Positions 8,811 to 18,266 are shown, numbered from the stretch's first letter. The stretch: DNA of 64,000 bases from Streptococcus ilei (GCF_000479335.1 NC_022584.1:434001-498000); one strand, 5' to 3'. Notes: generated by a model not told the origin, from the letters alone. A program made the numbers and translations.

Positions 8811-9346
8811 GAAAGCGACTCCTGTATAGTAGTTAGAATGGTTTCGATGGAAGCTAAGGCTCCAGACCCTTGATCGCCACAAGCCAGAGTAGCATAGCGA
8901 GGTTGAATAATCTGATAGCCGAAGTCTTGTAAGAGTTTTAGATTTCGTTGAGTAGCTGGGTGTTCCAGCATTTTCGTATTCATAGCGGGAGCTAGGATTT
9001 TTTTAGTTCCTTGAGGCAAGGCTAGAGCTGTGCTCGTCACCATATTATCTGCTAGCCCCATGGCAAGTTTAGCAATCGTATTGGCACTAGCCGGCGCTAC
9101 TAGAAAGAGGTCTGTCTCTTTTCCAATGTCGATGTGCTCAATCCGCTGCGGATCCTCTTCAATCATGACATCTAGACCGACTGGATTTTTTGAAAGGACC
9201 TGAAGGGTTAGGGGAGTGATAAAAGCTGTAGCTGCAGGAGTCATGATTACCTTCACCTGATGACCGAGCTTGGTCAATTGACTGGTGATATCCGCTGCTT
9301 TATATGCAGAAATACTTCCTGTAACAGCTAGTAGAATATTGGCCAT
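8807..9346 (-). CDS. coaC: Phosphopantothenoylcysteine decarboxylase
   Basis: A 179-residue flavoprotein of the HFCD family that decarboxylates 4'-phosphopantothenoylcysteine to 4'-phosphopantetheine in coenzyme A synthesis. Seen: the flavin-binding VTGSISAYKAADI at the N-terminus, the segment APASANTIAKLAMGLADNM (~82-100) and PAMNTKMLEHPATQ (~115-128). In many bacteria CoaB and CoaC are one fused protein; here, as in other streptococci, they are separate genes in the order coaB-coaC. The gene overlaps the downstream transporter gene by four bases. Confidence 0.92.
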   Translation of the reverse strand: MANILLAVTGSISAYKAADITSQLTKLGHQVKVIMTPAATAFITPLTLQVLSKNPVGLDVMIEEDPQRIEHIDIGKETDLFLVAPASANTIAKLAMGLADNMVTSTALALPQGTKKILAPAMNTKMLEHPATQRNLKLLQDFGYQIIQPRYATLACGDQGSGALASIETILTTIQESLS

Positions 9347-9351
9347 AGGTT

Positions 9352-10038
9352 TTATCCTTTATTTGTAATGTGATGGAAGATTTTTTGAGCAATATCCAAT
9401 TTCGTTTCGGCTATTCGAGTAGCATCTTTAGTAACTAAGTATGCTCGATGCTTCCCGTCTTGAATTTCGCTCAAGTTATTGGCTACAATCATTTCTGCCT
9501 GATTCTTTTCGAGGCTAGCACGAGCAACTGATAGTAGTTGATCCTGGGATACATCAACCAGAAGTTTAAATCCAATTAAACGAATGTCTGGATTCCAGGC
9601 TTTCACCAAGGAAATCAACTTAGGATTTTTCTTCAAAAAGAGAACTTGATAATCTTCCTCCGATGAAATCTTCGATTCCTGATTGGTTTGATGGAGAAAT
9701 TGCTCTAAATTAGTAGCTTCTTTTACAGCATGAAAACCTGTCATATAGACTGGACTGTAGTCGGAGACAGCCATGGAATGAATAAGGACCTGATGAGTTG
9801 GAGTTTCTTTCTCAAGGACTGTTTGAAGTTCAGCGACATTGTTGATGAACACTTTTGTTAAAAAAGGATGAGCTTTCGGCTGAACCGCGGTTGGGGTGGT
9901 CACCAGAGTCACAGAAAATCCTGCCTCTAAAAATTTTTCGGAAATGATTTTTCCAAGTTGACCAGTGGAATGGTTGGTAATCGAACGAACCTGATCAATT
10001 TTTTCACTCGTTCCACCAGAAGTAATCAAAATATTCAT
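9352..10038 (-). CDS. coaB: Phosphopantothenate-cysteine ligase
   Basis: A 228-residue CoaB that joins cysteine to 4'-phosphopantothenate. The N-terminus ILITSGGTSEKIDQVRSITN and the downstream HSMAVSDYSP and IGFKLL segments match the family. First gene of the coaB-coaC-transporter operon, five bases from coaC. No Shine-Dalgarno is found before its ATG. A promoter TTTACT-17-TAAAAT (minus strand, 10073-10068 and 10050-10045) puts the transcript start on the A of the ATG, so the message may be leaderless. Confidence 0.9.
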   Translation of the reverse strand: MNILITSGGTSEKIDQVRSITNHSTGQLGKIISEKFLEAGFSVTLVTTPTAVQPKAHPFLTKVFINNVAELQTVLEKETPTHQVLIHSMAVSDYSPVYMTGFHAVKEATNLEQFLHQTNQESKISSEEDYQVLFLKKNPKLISLVKAWNPDIRLIGFKLLVDVSQDQLLSVARASLEKNQAEMIVANNLSEIQDGKHRAYLVTKDATRIAETKLDIAQKIFHHITNKG

Positions 10039-10213
10039 AGGCTTATTTTACAAGAATTTTATATTTTAGTAAAGCCAAGAACATTGGTCTTGAGTCTGTT
10101 TTTTAGGCGAAACGGAAGTAATGGGAGAGGAATTGGGGACTCATAGTTATTTCGTATAGAGGGCTATAAGAAATTAGAATAAAGGCCGAAAAGGTTCATT
10201 TTAAAGGCAAATA

Positions 10214-10219
10214 CCGAAC
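10214..10219 (+). promoter_or_regulatory. PurR-type box (CCGAAC) upstream of fhs
   Basis: The sequence AATACCGAACGAA matches the left part of the lactococcal PurBox AWWWCCGAACWWT but not its right flank. Its centre lies ~65 bases upstream of the transcript start predicted from TATAAT at 10269-10274. The same distance (~64) is seen for the perfect box before guaC. The rest of the 264-base coaB-fhs gap is AT-rich with no other clear signal. Confidence 0.5.
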
Positions 10220-10302
10220 GAACGGGGAAGGTTTGACATTTAAAATATATATCCTTGTGAAATTTCTGTATAATAGGATTATTAAATAGTGAGGAGATTA
10301 AG

Positions 10303-11973
10303 ATGAAGACAGATATCGAGATTGCACAAAGTATTGAATTGAAACCAATCACAGATGTGGTAGAAAAATTGGGGATTCATTTCGATGACTTAGAACTCTA
10401 TGGAAAGTACAAGGCAAAATTAACCTTTGATAAGATTCAAGCCGTTCAGAAGGAAGAACCAGGAAAACTCATCTTGGTGACAGCTATTAACCCAACTCCA
10501 GCTGGAGAAGGAAAATCTACTATCACTATTGGATTGGCAGATGCCTTAAATAAGATTGGTAAACAAACCATGATTGCCATCCGCGAACCATCTTTAGGTC
10601 CTGTTATGGGTATTAAAGGGGGAGCAGCTGGTGGAGGCTATGCCCAAGTTCTCCCTATGGAGGATATTAATCTTCATTTCACGGGTGACATGCATGCCAT
10701 TACGACAGCAAACAATGCTCTTTCAGCTTTGATTGATAATCATTTGCATCAAGGAAATGAGCTAGGCATCGACCAACGCCGGATTATCTGGAAGCGGGTA
10801 GTGGACTTGAATGACCGTGCTTTGCGGCATGTTTCTATCGGTCTCGGAGGCCCTCTTAATGGGATTCCTCGTGAAGATGGGTTTGATATCACCGTTGCTT
10901 CTGAGATTATGGCCATTCTTTGTTTGGCGACAGATATTGAAGACTTGAAACGCCGTTTGGCTAATATTGTCATCGGCTACCGCTATGATCGTAGTCCAGT
11001 TTATGTCCGCGATTTAGAAGTAGAAGGGGCTCTTGCTTTAATCCTGAAAGATGCCATCAAGCCAAACTTGGTTCAAACCATCTATGGAACTCCAGCCTTC
11101 GTTCATGGTGGACCTTTTGCAAATATTGCCCATGGATGTAACTCTGTTTTGGCTACCTCAACCGCTCTTCGTTTAGCCGATTACGTAGTGACAGAGGCAG
11201 GCTTTGGGGCTGATTTGGGAGCTGAAAAATTCTTGGATATCAAAACACCAAATCTCCCAGCCAGTCCATCTGCTGTTGTGATTGTTGCAACGATTCGAGC
11301 TTTGAAGATGAATGGTGGAGTTGCCAAAGATGCTCTTTCTGAGGAAAACGTTGAGGCTGTTCGTTCAGGTTTTTCTAACTTGGAACGCCATGTTGAAAAT
11401 ATGCGCAAATTCGGTGTTCCTGTAGTGGTTGCCATTAATAAATTTGTAACGGATACAGAAGCTGAAATTGCAACTCTTAAAGAACTTTGTGCTTCTATTC
11501 AAGTTCCTGTTGAATTGGCTAGCGTTTGGGCCGATGGAGCTGATGGAGGAGTAGCCCTAGCAGAAACCGTGGTGGCGACCCTTGAAACAAGTCCAGCTAG
11601 CTACACTCGTCTTTATGATAATGATCTTTCTATTGAAGAAAAAATTACCAAGATTGCTAAGGAAATTTACCGGGCAGACAATGTTGTCTTTGAGAAAAAA
11701 GCCAAAACTCAGATTGCTCAGATTGTAAAAAATGGCTGGGACAAGTTGCCCGTTTGTATGGCCAAGACACAATATAGTTTTTCAGATGATCCAAGTCTCC
11801 TTGGGGCACCTTCTGGATTTGACATTACTATTCGCGAATTGGTGCCTAAGACTGGTGCAGGCTTCGTCGTTGCTCTAACTGGTGAAGTGATGACCATGCC
11901 TGGACTACCAAAACGTCCTGCTGCTTTGAACATGGATGTGGCAGAAGATGGGACAGCCTTGGGCTTATTCTAA
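10303..11973 (+). CDS. fhs: Formate-tetrahydrofolate ligase
   Basis: A 556-residue Fhs that uses ATP to make 10-formyltetrahydrofolate from formate and THF, supplying one-carbon units for purine synthesis and formyl-Met-tRNA. The P-loop [18 protein letters not shown] (~67-84) and [20 protein letters not shown] (~97-116) are hallmark blocks. GAGGAG precedes the ATG. A CCGAAC box upstream suggests purine-responsive control by PurR. It is monocistronic and is followed at 12 bases by repeat copy D, which provides the terminator. Confidence 0.95.
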   Translation: MKTDIEIAQSIELKPITDVVEKLGIHFDDLELYGKYKAKLTFDKIQAVQKEEPGKLILVTAINPTPAGEGKSTITIGLADALNKIGKQTMIAIREPSLGPVMGIKGGAAGGGYAQVLPMEDINLHFTGDMHAITTANNALSALIDNHLHQGNELGIDQRRIIWKRVVDLNDRALRHVSIGLGGPLNGIPREDGFDITVASEIMAILCLATDIEDLKRRLANIVIGYRYDRSPVYVRDLEVEGALALILKDAIKPNLVQTIYGTPAFVHGGPFANIAHGCNSVLATSTALRLADYVVTEAGFGADLGAEKFLDIKTPNLPASPSAVVIVATIRALKMNGGVAKDALSEENVEAVRSGFSNLERHVENMRKFGVPVVVAINKFVTDTEAEIATLKELCASIQVPVELASVWADGADGGVALAETVVATLETSPASYTRLYDNDLSIEEKITKIAKEIYRADNVVFEKKAKTQIAQIVKNGWDKLPVCMAKTQYSFSDDPSLLGAPSGFDITIRELVPKTGAGFVVALTGEVMTMPGLPKRPAALNMDVAEDGTALGLF

Positions 11974-11984
11974 TAAAAGTATAT

Positions 11985-12165
11985 GAGAGTGGGACAGAAA
12001 TCGGTCATTCGTTAGAATTCGATTTCGTCGTCCCACCTCCGCACAGTTGAGTAGGGCTGTAAAAGCTGATGAAATCAGCGTAGTAGAGCCCACTCAACCA
12101 CTGCGTCTTGCTCGACAATCCAAAGGCAATTGAGAGGCTAGGACTTTTGTCCCAGCCTCATTTTT
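11985..12165 (+). repeat. Structured MITE-like repeat, copy D (with terminator)
   Basis: Complete copy close to the consensus of the family described at 4205, co-oriented with fhs. The terminal hairpin is 12134-12159, followed by a T-rich run. Confidence 0.92.
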
Positions 12166-12207
12166 ATATTTTTAAGGTATAATAGAGAGATAGAAAGCGA
12201 GAAGACT

Positions 12208-12724
12208 ATGTTGAAGATACGACCAGACACCTTAGCGGATGCTCCTGAACTTGTCAGAATTTATGCCCCTTATGTTAAGAAAACAGCCATCACTTTTGAA
12301 TATGATGTTCCGACGACGGAGGAATTTGAAGGGCGTATCGAAAAGACCCTTCAACGTTCTCCCTACTTAGTAGCTGAAGAAAATGGTCAAGTACTTGTTT
12401 ATGCCTATGCTTCAAGCTATTATGACCGATCAGCCTATGACTGGGCTTGTAGAAGTATCAGTCTATGTGAACGAACATTATCTTGGGTAAGGACTGGGTT
12501 CTCGTTTGTATGAGGCCTTAGAGAGGGAGCTGGAAGCGCGTGGCTATTTACGCTTTTTAGCTTGCATCGCCTTGCCAAATCCAGCTAGTATTGCCCTGCA
12601 TGAAAAACGAGGCTATGTGAAAGTTGCTCATTTTCCAAAAGTTGGTTACAAGTTTAATCAATGGCATGATATCGTCTGGATGCAAAAGATCATAGATGGT
12701 CCTGTCAGAAAAATAGAGAAATAA
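12208..12724 (+). pseudogene. Decayed GNAT acetyltransferase (phosphinothricin acetyltransferase-like)
   Basis: The two halves of one ~170-residue GNAT protein are readable but no longer joined. The first half (MLKIRPDTLADAPELVRIYAP...) runs to YDWA at 12447. An extra T at 12447-12448 then shifts the frame, and the original frame VEVSVYVNEHYLG resumes one base later. In that frame a TAA at 12488-12490 sits where the acetyl-CoA loop (G-K-G-L-G-S) requires lysine, so AAA probably became TAA. After the stop, GLGSRLYEALERELEARG continues to the natural end. Two independent lesions make a sequencing error an unlikely full explanation. The family acetylates amine substrates, sometimes toxic ones. 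Confidence 0.88.
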
Positions 12725-12869
12725 GCTATTAGATTATCAGTAATACTGGTTGATTGCTCATATCATTTACTCATGTCATTTACCTATGTTAGAATGTCAC
12801 TAAGACTAAATAAATCACCGAAAGAGGTCGGAATGTAAAGCCAATCTTTTTCATTCTAAAGGAGCCTAT

Positions 12870-14445
12870 ATGTCCCAAGAAACAAATGCCCGACTACTGC
12901 CTCAGAAACCTTCTAAATGGGCAAAAATCCTGCTTAATCGCAAGGTACCCGTTTTACTTTTTTTATTTCTTGAACTTACCTTCCTAATCTTTTCTTATGT
13001 CAGCCTCCAAGAACATTTCCCATCTATTATCCTATGGGGAACACTTGTTGAGTGTCTTTACCTTCTTTTATTTGCTCAATCGATCCATGGACTCCCGTTC
13101 CAAATTATCTTGGCTGATTATCATTGCCCTCTTTCCAATTTTTGGGACAGCTCTGCTCTATTTTTCTCTCGCTGATTTTGGTGTCAGACGATTGAAAAAG
13201 CGTCTTGTGGAAGCTACTCAGCAAGCTTCCGACTATTTGAGCACTGATACAGGAGTTGCAGATTATTTATCTCATAGTGATCGCCAATTACAGCGTTTGG
13301 CTTATTTTCTGGAGCACAGTCCGGCTCAGTTTTCCATCTACAGAAACACTAATGTTACCTATTTCCCACTTGGAGATGACATGCTTCCGGTCTTGTTAGA
13401 GGATTTGAAAAAGGCCGAGCATTATATCTTCATGGAGTATTTCATCATTGATGAAGGCATCATGTGGGGAGAGATATTAACCATTTTGGAGGAGAAGGCT
13501 AAGGCCGGACTGGACGTTCGTGTTATGATTGATGGGATGAATGAGATGACCAACTTGCCCTACGATTATATCGAGAGGCTACACAAGGTTGGGATTAAAG
13601 CTCAAACCTTCTCACCACTCAAGCCAATTTTATCGACCTATTACAACTACCGAGACCATCGAAAAATAACAGTGATTGATGGTCAAGTTGGTTATACCGG
13701 AGGCGTTAATATTGCTGATGAGTATGTCAATAAACGAGAGCGTTTTGGTCATTGGAAGGATACTGCGATTCGATTAGACGGCTCAGCAGTACAAACTCTC
13801 AAGGCTCTCTTTTTGACCATGTGGTCAGTGACTGGAGTTGATGATCCAGCTGATATGGAGCGATATCTACAAGAAAAGCCTCAAAAAAGAGATAGTCAAG
13901 GCTTTGTTCTTCCATACGCTAATTCGCCATTGACTTATCACAAAGTCGCAGAGAATGTTTACCTACATCTTCTAAATACATCCACAAATTATGTTTATAT
14001 TATGACCCCTTATCTGATTTTGGATGACGAACTCGTAAGAGCCATGACCTTTGCGGCCAGACGAGGAGTGGACGTTCGTATCATTATGCCGGGGATTCCT
14101 GATAAACAGTATGCTTTTGATATTGCTACGACATACTTTAAAGTCTTGTTGGATGCTGGCGTCCGTATTTTCCGCTATACACCAGGTTTTGTCCATGCTA
14201 AAGTTTATGTTTCTGATGCCAAACAAGCTGTTGTAGGTACTATTAACACAGACTACCGAAGCCTCTATCAAAATTTTGAAAATGGGATTTATCTCTATAA
14301 AAATCTGGAAGTGCTCAAAATTGCTGAGGATTTTGAGAAAACCCAAGCTCTTTCAGAGGAAGTCACTTTGGAGAGCTTGTCTAAAATGCCTCTAGTTCAT
14401 CGTTTGAGTGGTTATCTCTTTTCTTTGATTGGACCTTTGATGTAA
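12870..14445 (+). pseudogene. cls: Cardiolipin synthase, frameshifted near the N-terminus
   Basis: The gene starts at 12870 behind AAAGGAG and encodes the first membrane helix (VPVLLFLFLELTFLIFSYVS). The second helix and the whole catalytic part are in the +1 frame, joined at the TTTT run 13066-13069 where one extra T explains the shift. The downstream frame holds both phospholipase D motifs, HRKITVID and HAKVYVSD, needed to condense two phosphatidylglycerols into cardiolipin. If real, the shift leaves only an ~100-residue stub, unless translation restarts at an in-frame internal start such as 12997. The total length is normal for Cls. Homopolymer slippage, phase variation or an assembly error are all possible. 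Confidence 0.82.
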
Positions 14446-14461
14446 TATAGGAGTACTCAAT

Positions 14462-15115
14462 ATGGATACAAAAATCCTTTTGAAACTGTTAGAAGACCAA
14501 GCTGACCCAGCTAAAGTACCACAAATGAAAGCTTATATGAAAAATAAATTCAGGTTTCTTGGCGTTCAAAAAACAATTCTCAGAAAGATTGAAAGAGACC
14601 TTTTTAAGTCGTTCATGAAGAATCCAATTGATTGGAACTTTGTGGAAGAGTGTTGGCAGCAACCCTACCGTGAGTTTCAATATGTTGCTATGGATTATCT
14701 GGACAAAAAGAAGAAGGAGCTTAGACCTGAAGATTTTCCAAAGCTAAAGGAATTGGCTCAAACTAAATCATGGTGGGACAGTATAGATCAATTAGACCGT
14801 ATTATCGGGGAGATTACTTTTCACTATCCAGAAACCAAGAATATTATGCGCCAATGGAGTCTGGCTGAAGATTTTTGGTTGAGGCGTATTGCCATTGACC
14901 ACCAGCTTATGCGTAAAGAATTGACAGATACAGACCTCTTAGCTGAAGTTATTTGTAATAACTTTAGACAGACTGAGTTTTTCATTAACAAGGCTATCGG
15001 TTGGAGCTTGCGCAATTACTCAAAGGTAAATCCTGATTGGGTTCGTGTTTTTATTGATCAACATGCTAGTCAAATGGCTCCTCTTAGCATTAGAGAGGCA
15101 AGAAAGTATTTGTAG
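14462..15115 (+). CDS. DNA alkylation repair protein, AlkD-like (HEAT-like repeats)
   Basis: A 217-residue all-helical protein of the AlkC/AlkD family, DNA glycosylases built of HEAT-like repeats that remove alkylated bases. Recognisable blocks include FLGVQKTILRKIERD (~32-46), REFQYVAMDYL (~72-82), SWWDSIDQLDRIIG (~103-116) and DFWLRRIAIDHQL (~137-149). It starts 16 bases after cls with a GGAG element and may share its transcript. No terminator is visible between its end and the promoter of the following non-coding RNA. Confidence 0.85.
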   Translation: MDTKILLKLLEDQADPAKVPQMKAYMKNKFRFLGVQKTILRKIERDLFKSFMKNPIDWNFVEECWQQPYREFQYVAMDYLDKKKKELRPEDFPKLKELAQTKSWWDSIDQLDRIIGEITFHYPETKNIMRQWSLAEDFWLRRIAIDHQLMRKELTDTDLLAEVICNNFRQTEFFINKAIGWSLRNYSKVNPDWVRVFIDQHASQMAPLSIREARKYL

Positions 15116-15125
15116 AAATCACCTC

Positions 15126-15160
15126 TTGACTCTGTGACCTATTATGCTATAATAGTCACA
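15126..15160 (+). promoter_or_regulatory. Promoter with overlapping palindrome for the 15160 RNA
   Basis: TTGACT (15126-15131), a 16-base spacer and TATAAT (15148-15153) preceded by TGC make a strong promoter with +1 near 15160. A near-perfect palindrome TGTGAC-C-TATTAT-GCT-ATAATA-GTCACA (15133-15160) covers the spacer, the -10 and the start site, as an operator would. Confidence 0.7.
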
Positions 15161-15312
15161 TGCGATGAGTCGATTGGCTCTTAGGAGCCTTTTGCGCTGA
15201 GGAGGTCTACATTCAATTGTAACGCAGGAGCGGACCTTGAACAGTTGTGTGAACCGGCTGTTCTCATCGAAAGATGCCTCGAATCCCTTACCATTTGGTA
15301 GGGGATTTTTTT
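15160..15312 (+). ncRNA. Structured non-coding RNA, ~153 nt, own promoter and terminator
   Basis: No plausible coding frame is present in this 307-base gap. The predicted transcript is closed by CGATGAG (15163-15169) pairing with CTCATCG (15263-15269). Inside are the hairpins GGCTC-TTAG-GAGCC, TACA-TTCAAT-TGTA within a larger GGTC/GACC stem, and GAACAG...CTGTTC. It ends in an intrinsic terminator, AATCCCTTACC-ATTT-GGTAGGGGATT plus T-run. It could be a member of the asd RNA motif known from streptococci, since asd lies two genes downstream, but I cannot confirm that from memory. 6S, SRP and RNase P RNA signatures were not seen. Confidence 0.7.
15282..15312 (+). terminator. Intrinsic terminator of the 15160 RNA
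   Basis: An 11-bp stem with one G-T wobble and a 4-base loop is followed by seven T. Confidence 0.85.
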
Positions 15313-15347
15313 GTAGAAATTCACTGCTATCAAATACATATATTTGT

Positions 15348-15376
15348 TTGCCTCTTGTGGTTGCTGGTGGTATAAT
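15348..15376 (+). promoter_or_regulatory. Promoter of the DUF3137-lemA pair
   Basis: TTGCCT (15348-15353), 17 bases and TATAAT (15371-15376) preceded by TGG. It lies downstream of the RNA terminator, so the two transcripts are separate. Confidence 0.7.
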
Positions 15377-15422
15377 GATGGAAATAGATGTATTCATTTG
15401 TGTTTGAAAGGAGATGGTTATA

Positions 15423-16421
15423 GTGTATGATCAAAACAGTCCAAACAACAAGTGGTCACAAGAAACTTTCCAACGTATCAGTGAACTGGAGAGATTAGAA
15501 CAATATCAGGCTAAGTTGTTCATCATGAAGGAACAAATGAAGAATAACCTTCATTGGAGAAACGCTACTATGCTTGGTATTATTTTAGCTATACTATCTT
15601 TCCCACTTTTTGGATTGCGAGCCTTTGTTATCATTCTTCTTGCAGGGGTGTTCTATTATTTACCAGCCTACCAAAAAAGAAAGTCTTTATTCAAAGGTCA
15701 GGTTCGATCCAATGACGAGATTTATATTACAGATTTTCTTTGTCCTATTTTGAAAGAAGTTTTTCCTCAAGCTGAGCTAACTTTGACAGCTAACTACCCT
15801 ATGAATGTCTTGCAGGTCTTTAGTCCGAGATCGACTAAGTTTAATCTCTTTCATCAACTGTCCTTTCATGATGAAAAGAATCTCGTAGTAGCCAATCTCT
15901 ATGCTTACCACATTGAAACGCGAACCAAGAGAGACTCTAACGGGGAAACTCATACGGTCAACGAAGAAGTTGAAGATTTTTCTGGTCAGATTTTTTCTTT
16001 AAAAGCTCCAATCTCATTTCCAGGGCACTTGAGAGTTGTTCCAACCAAGAAATCTTTGTTTTTAAAAAGAGAACTAAAAGGAGACTATCCGGGTGCTGGA
16101 CCTACTGAAGTCCAAATTGAAACAGAAGATATCCAAAACAATGAAAACTACAATATCTATTGTACTAATGAACTGGCTGCACGAAAATTCTTAAAACCTA
16201 AGATCCTAGAATGGTTTGATCAGCAAATTTCTCAGAATGCTATGTGTGTGTATTTAGTACAAGACACACTCTACATTTCCTTATATACTGATCGCTACCT
16301 TTTCCCAACCCCAAATAGAAAAGACGCAATCGAAAGTCTTTCGATTGCTGCAGAGTATCAAAAACTCTGTAGGGAGATTGATCTCATTGATGAATTAACC
16401 AATATATTTAAAGGAGAATAA
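15423..16421 (+). CDS. DUF3137 domain membrane protein
   Basis: A 332-residue protein with a soluble N-terminal helix rich in charged residues, two membrane helices (about 45-80, containing LGIILAILSFPLFGL and VIILLAGVFYYLP) and a long C-terminal soluble domain. The ATG at 15414 directly abuts the GGAG Shine-Dalgarno, so the in-frame GTG at 15423, nine bases away, is the likelier start. It is followed after two bases by lemA. DUF3137 proteins frequently accompany LemA, suggesting a joint membrane role whose nature is unknown. Confidence 0.75.
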   Translation: MYDQNSPNNKWSQETFQRISELERLEQYQAKLFIMKEQMKNNLHWRNATMLGIILAILSFPLFGLRAFVIILLAGVFYYLPAYQKRKSLFKGQVRSNDEIYITDFLCPILKEVFPQAELTLTANYPMNVLQVFSPRSTKFNLFHQLSFHDEKNLVVANLYAYHIETRTKRDSNGETHTVNEEVEDFSGQIFSLKAPISFPGHLRVVPTKKSLFLKRELKGDYPGAGPTEVQIETEDIQNNENYNIYCTNELAARKFLKPKILEWFDQQISQNAMCVYLVQDTLYISLYTDRYLFPTPNRKDAIESLSIAAEYQKLCREIDLIDELTNIFKGE

Positions 16422-16423
16422 CT

Positions 16424-16978
16424 ATGTCAGGTTTAATGATTGCCCTTGTTGTATTTGCTCTTGTCATTTTCTTGTGGTTTATCGGAGAAAGCAACCGTTT
16501 GAACCGTTATCAGGTCATGATTGAAGAATCTAAAAGAACGGTCGATATCACTCTGGTGAAACGCTACGAAACCATTTCGGAAATGTTGAAGGCTGCTAAG
16601 GCTTATGCCCAACATGAGGAGAAAGTCTTTAGCGAATTGGTAGCCCTTCGCCAAGGTGCTTCTATTCAAGAATCCAACCAAGTTATTGCCAATCAAAATG
16701 ATGTTTTGGCACAAATCCGAGCAGTGGGTGAGAATTATCCAGAGCTCTTGTCTTCTAACCAATTCTTGGCCTTGCAAAAAGAAATTGCAGATGAAAATGA
16801 AGATTTGGCAGCCTCTAAACGCATTGTCAATAGCAACATTAGTCAAATCAACCAAGCAATTGTAACCTTTCCAACATCTGTTGTTGCAGGGATCAAAGGC
16901 TTGTCACAAGTTCCATTTTTATTGGAAGACACGCGAGGGAAGAAGGACTTGAGTGATTTGGATTATGAGATCCATTAA
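16424..16978 (+). CDS. lemA: LemA family protein
   Basis: A 184-residue protein with one N-terminal membrane helix (about 3-20) and a helical-bundle body, as in LemA. The YQVMIEESKRTVDITLVKRYETI segment region and SNQFLALQKEIADENEDLAASKR carry the family pattern. AAAGGAG lies seven bases upstream. The function of LemA proteins is not settled. It is encoded directly behind its DUF3137 partner and followed by a terminator. Confidence 0.85.
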   Translation: MSGLMIALVVFALVIFLWFIGESNRLNRYQVMIEESKRTVDITLVKRYETISEMLKAAKAYAQHEEKVFSELVALRQGASIQESNQVIANQNDVLAQIRAVGENYPELLSSNQFLALQKEIADENEDLAASKRIVNSNISQINQAIVTFPTSVVAGIKGLSQVPFLLEDTRGKKDLSDLDYEIH

Positions 16979-17011
16979 TTTTAAATAGAAGCTTTCATCT
17001 ATCTAGAAACG

Positions 17012-17036
17012 ATCCCGGTCTTAGATCGGGATTTTT
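17012..17036 (+). terminator. Terminator after lemA
   Basis: The stem ATCCCGGTC/GATCGGGAT with loop TTA is followed by T5. Confidence 0.85.
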
Positions 17037-17134
17037 GTTTTTAGAAATGGAAAATACGCTTTTCATTTACTGGGAAAAATAGTATAATAGATGAAATTCA
17101 CAAATTTTTAGAAAATTCCGAAAGAGGTTTTATT

Positions 17135-18211
17135 ATGGGATATACAGTTGCTGTTGTCGGTGCGACAGGTGCCGTTGGTGCTCAAATGATCAAGATGTTG
17201 GAAGAATCGACACTTCCAATCGATAAAATTCGCTACTTGGCGTCTGCTCGTTCAGCTGGTAAGGTATTGAAATTTAAGGATTTAGACATTACGATTGAAG
17301 AAACAACGGAGAACGCTTTTGAAGGCGTAGATATCGCTCTCTTCTCTGCTGGTGGTTCAACTTCTGCAAAATACGCACCTTATGCTGTGAAAGCAGGAGC
17401 TGTCGTGGTCGACAATACGTCTTACTTCCGTCAAAACCCAGATGTGCCGTTGGTTGTTCCAGAGGTGAATGCTCATGCCCTTGATGCCCATAACGGAATC
17501 ATTGCCTGCCCTAACTGTTCAACGATCCAAATGATGGTAGCTCTTGAGCCTGTTCGTCAGAAATGGGGCTTGGACCGTATCATCGTATCGACTTACCAAG
17601 CTGTCTCTGGTGCAGGTATGGGTGCTATTCTTGAAACACAACGTGAACTTCGAGAAGTTTTGAATGATGGAGTGGATCCGCGTGATTTGCATGCGGAAAT
17701 CTTACCATCAGGTGGCGATAAGAAACATTATCCAATCGCATTTAATGCTCTTCCTCAAATTGACGTCTTCACTGATAATGACTACACATATGAAGAAATG
17801 AAGATGACAAACGAAACCAAGAAAATCATGGAAGATGATAGCATTGCAGTTTCGGCAACGTGTGTACGTATTCCGGTCTTGTCAGCTCACTCAGAGTCAG
17901 TTTACATTGAGACCAAAGAAGTAGCTCCAATTGAAGAAGTAAAAGCGGCCATTGCGGCCTTCCCAGGCGCAGTACTGGAAGATGATGTTGCTCATCAAGT
18001 ATACCCACAAGCTATTAATGCTGTTGGTTCTCGTGATACCTTTGTTGGTCGTATCCGTAAGGACTTGGATGCTGAAAAAGGGATCCATATGTGGGTAGTT
18101 TCTGATAACCTTCTTAAAGGAGCAGCCTGGAACTCTGTTCAAATCGCAGAAACTCTTCATGAGCGTGGATTGGTGCGCCCAACAGCTGACTTGAAGTTTG
18201 AATTGAAATGA
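17135..18211 (+). CDS. asd: Aspartate-semialdehyde dehydrogenase
   Basis: A 358-residue NADPH-dependent enzyme that reduces aspartyl-phosphate to aspartate semialdehyde, the branch point to lysine/diaminopimelate, threonine and methionine. The N-terminal nucleotide fold [16 protein letters not shown], the catalytic cysteine in CPNCSTIQM (~127-135) and [15 protein letters not shown] and HAEILPSGG are seen. A TATAAT lies at 17093-17098 and an AAGAGG element precedes the ATG. It is followed by dapA, the next enzyme of the lysine branch, after a hairpin. Confidence 0.94.
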   Translation: MGYTVAVVGATGAVGAQMIKMLEESTLPIDKIRYLASARSAGKVLKFKDLDITIEETTENAFEGVDIALFSAGGSTSAKYAPYAVKAGAVVVDNTSYFRQNPDVPLVVPEVNAHALDAHNGIIACPNCSTIQMMVALEPVRQKWGLDRIIVSTYQAVSGAGMGAILETQRELREVLNDGVDPRDLHAEILPSGGDKKHYPIAFNALPQIDVFTDNDYTYEEMKMTNETKKIMEDDSIAVSATCVRIPVLSAHSESVYIETKEVAPIEEVKAAIAAFPGAVLEDDVAHQVYPQAINAVGSRDTFVGRIRKDLDAEKGIHMWVVSDNLLKGAAWNSVQIAETLHERGLVRPTADLKFELK

Positions 18212-18236
18212 TTCTATAACTGAATAAATCGTAATG

Positions 18237-18266
18237 GGGACAGTGACCAACTTTTGGTGCTGTCCC
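18237..18266 (+). promoter_or_regulatory. Hairpin between asd and dapA
   Basis: GGGACAG-TG-ACCAA-CTT-TTGGT-G-CTGTCCC forms a 12-bp stem with small internal bulges, followed only by a pyrimidine tract (CTCTTCCCT), not a T-run. It may be a partial terminator, an attenuator or an mRNA-stabilising structure that sets the asd:dapA ratio. Confidence 0.6.

Noticed and set aside
10233..10238. TTGACA as -35 of fhs
   Set aside because: The spacer to TATAAT at 10269 is 30 bases, too long for a normal promoter.
12997..13070. Independent start of cardiolipin synthase at 12997 as the true gene start
   Set aside because: No Shine-Dalgarno there, and the upstream frame encodes the family's first membrane helix, so a frameshift is the better explanation.
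15119..15397. Minus-strand frame of 92 codons in the alkD-DUF3137 gap
   Set aside because: It is antisense to a promoter, a multi-hairpin RNA and a terminator on the + strand, and lacks a ribosome binding site.
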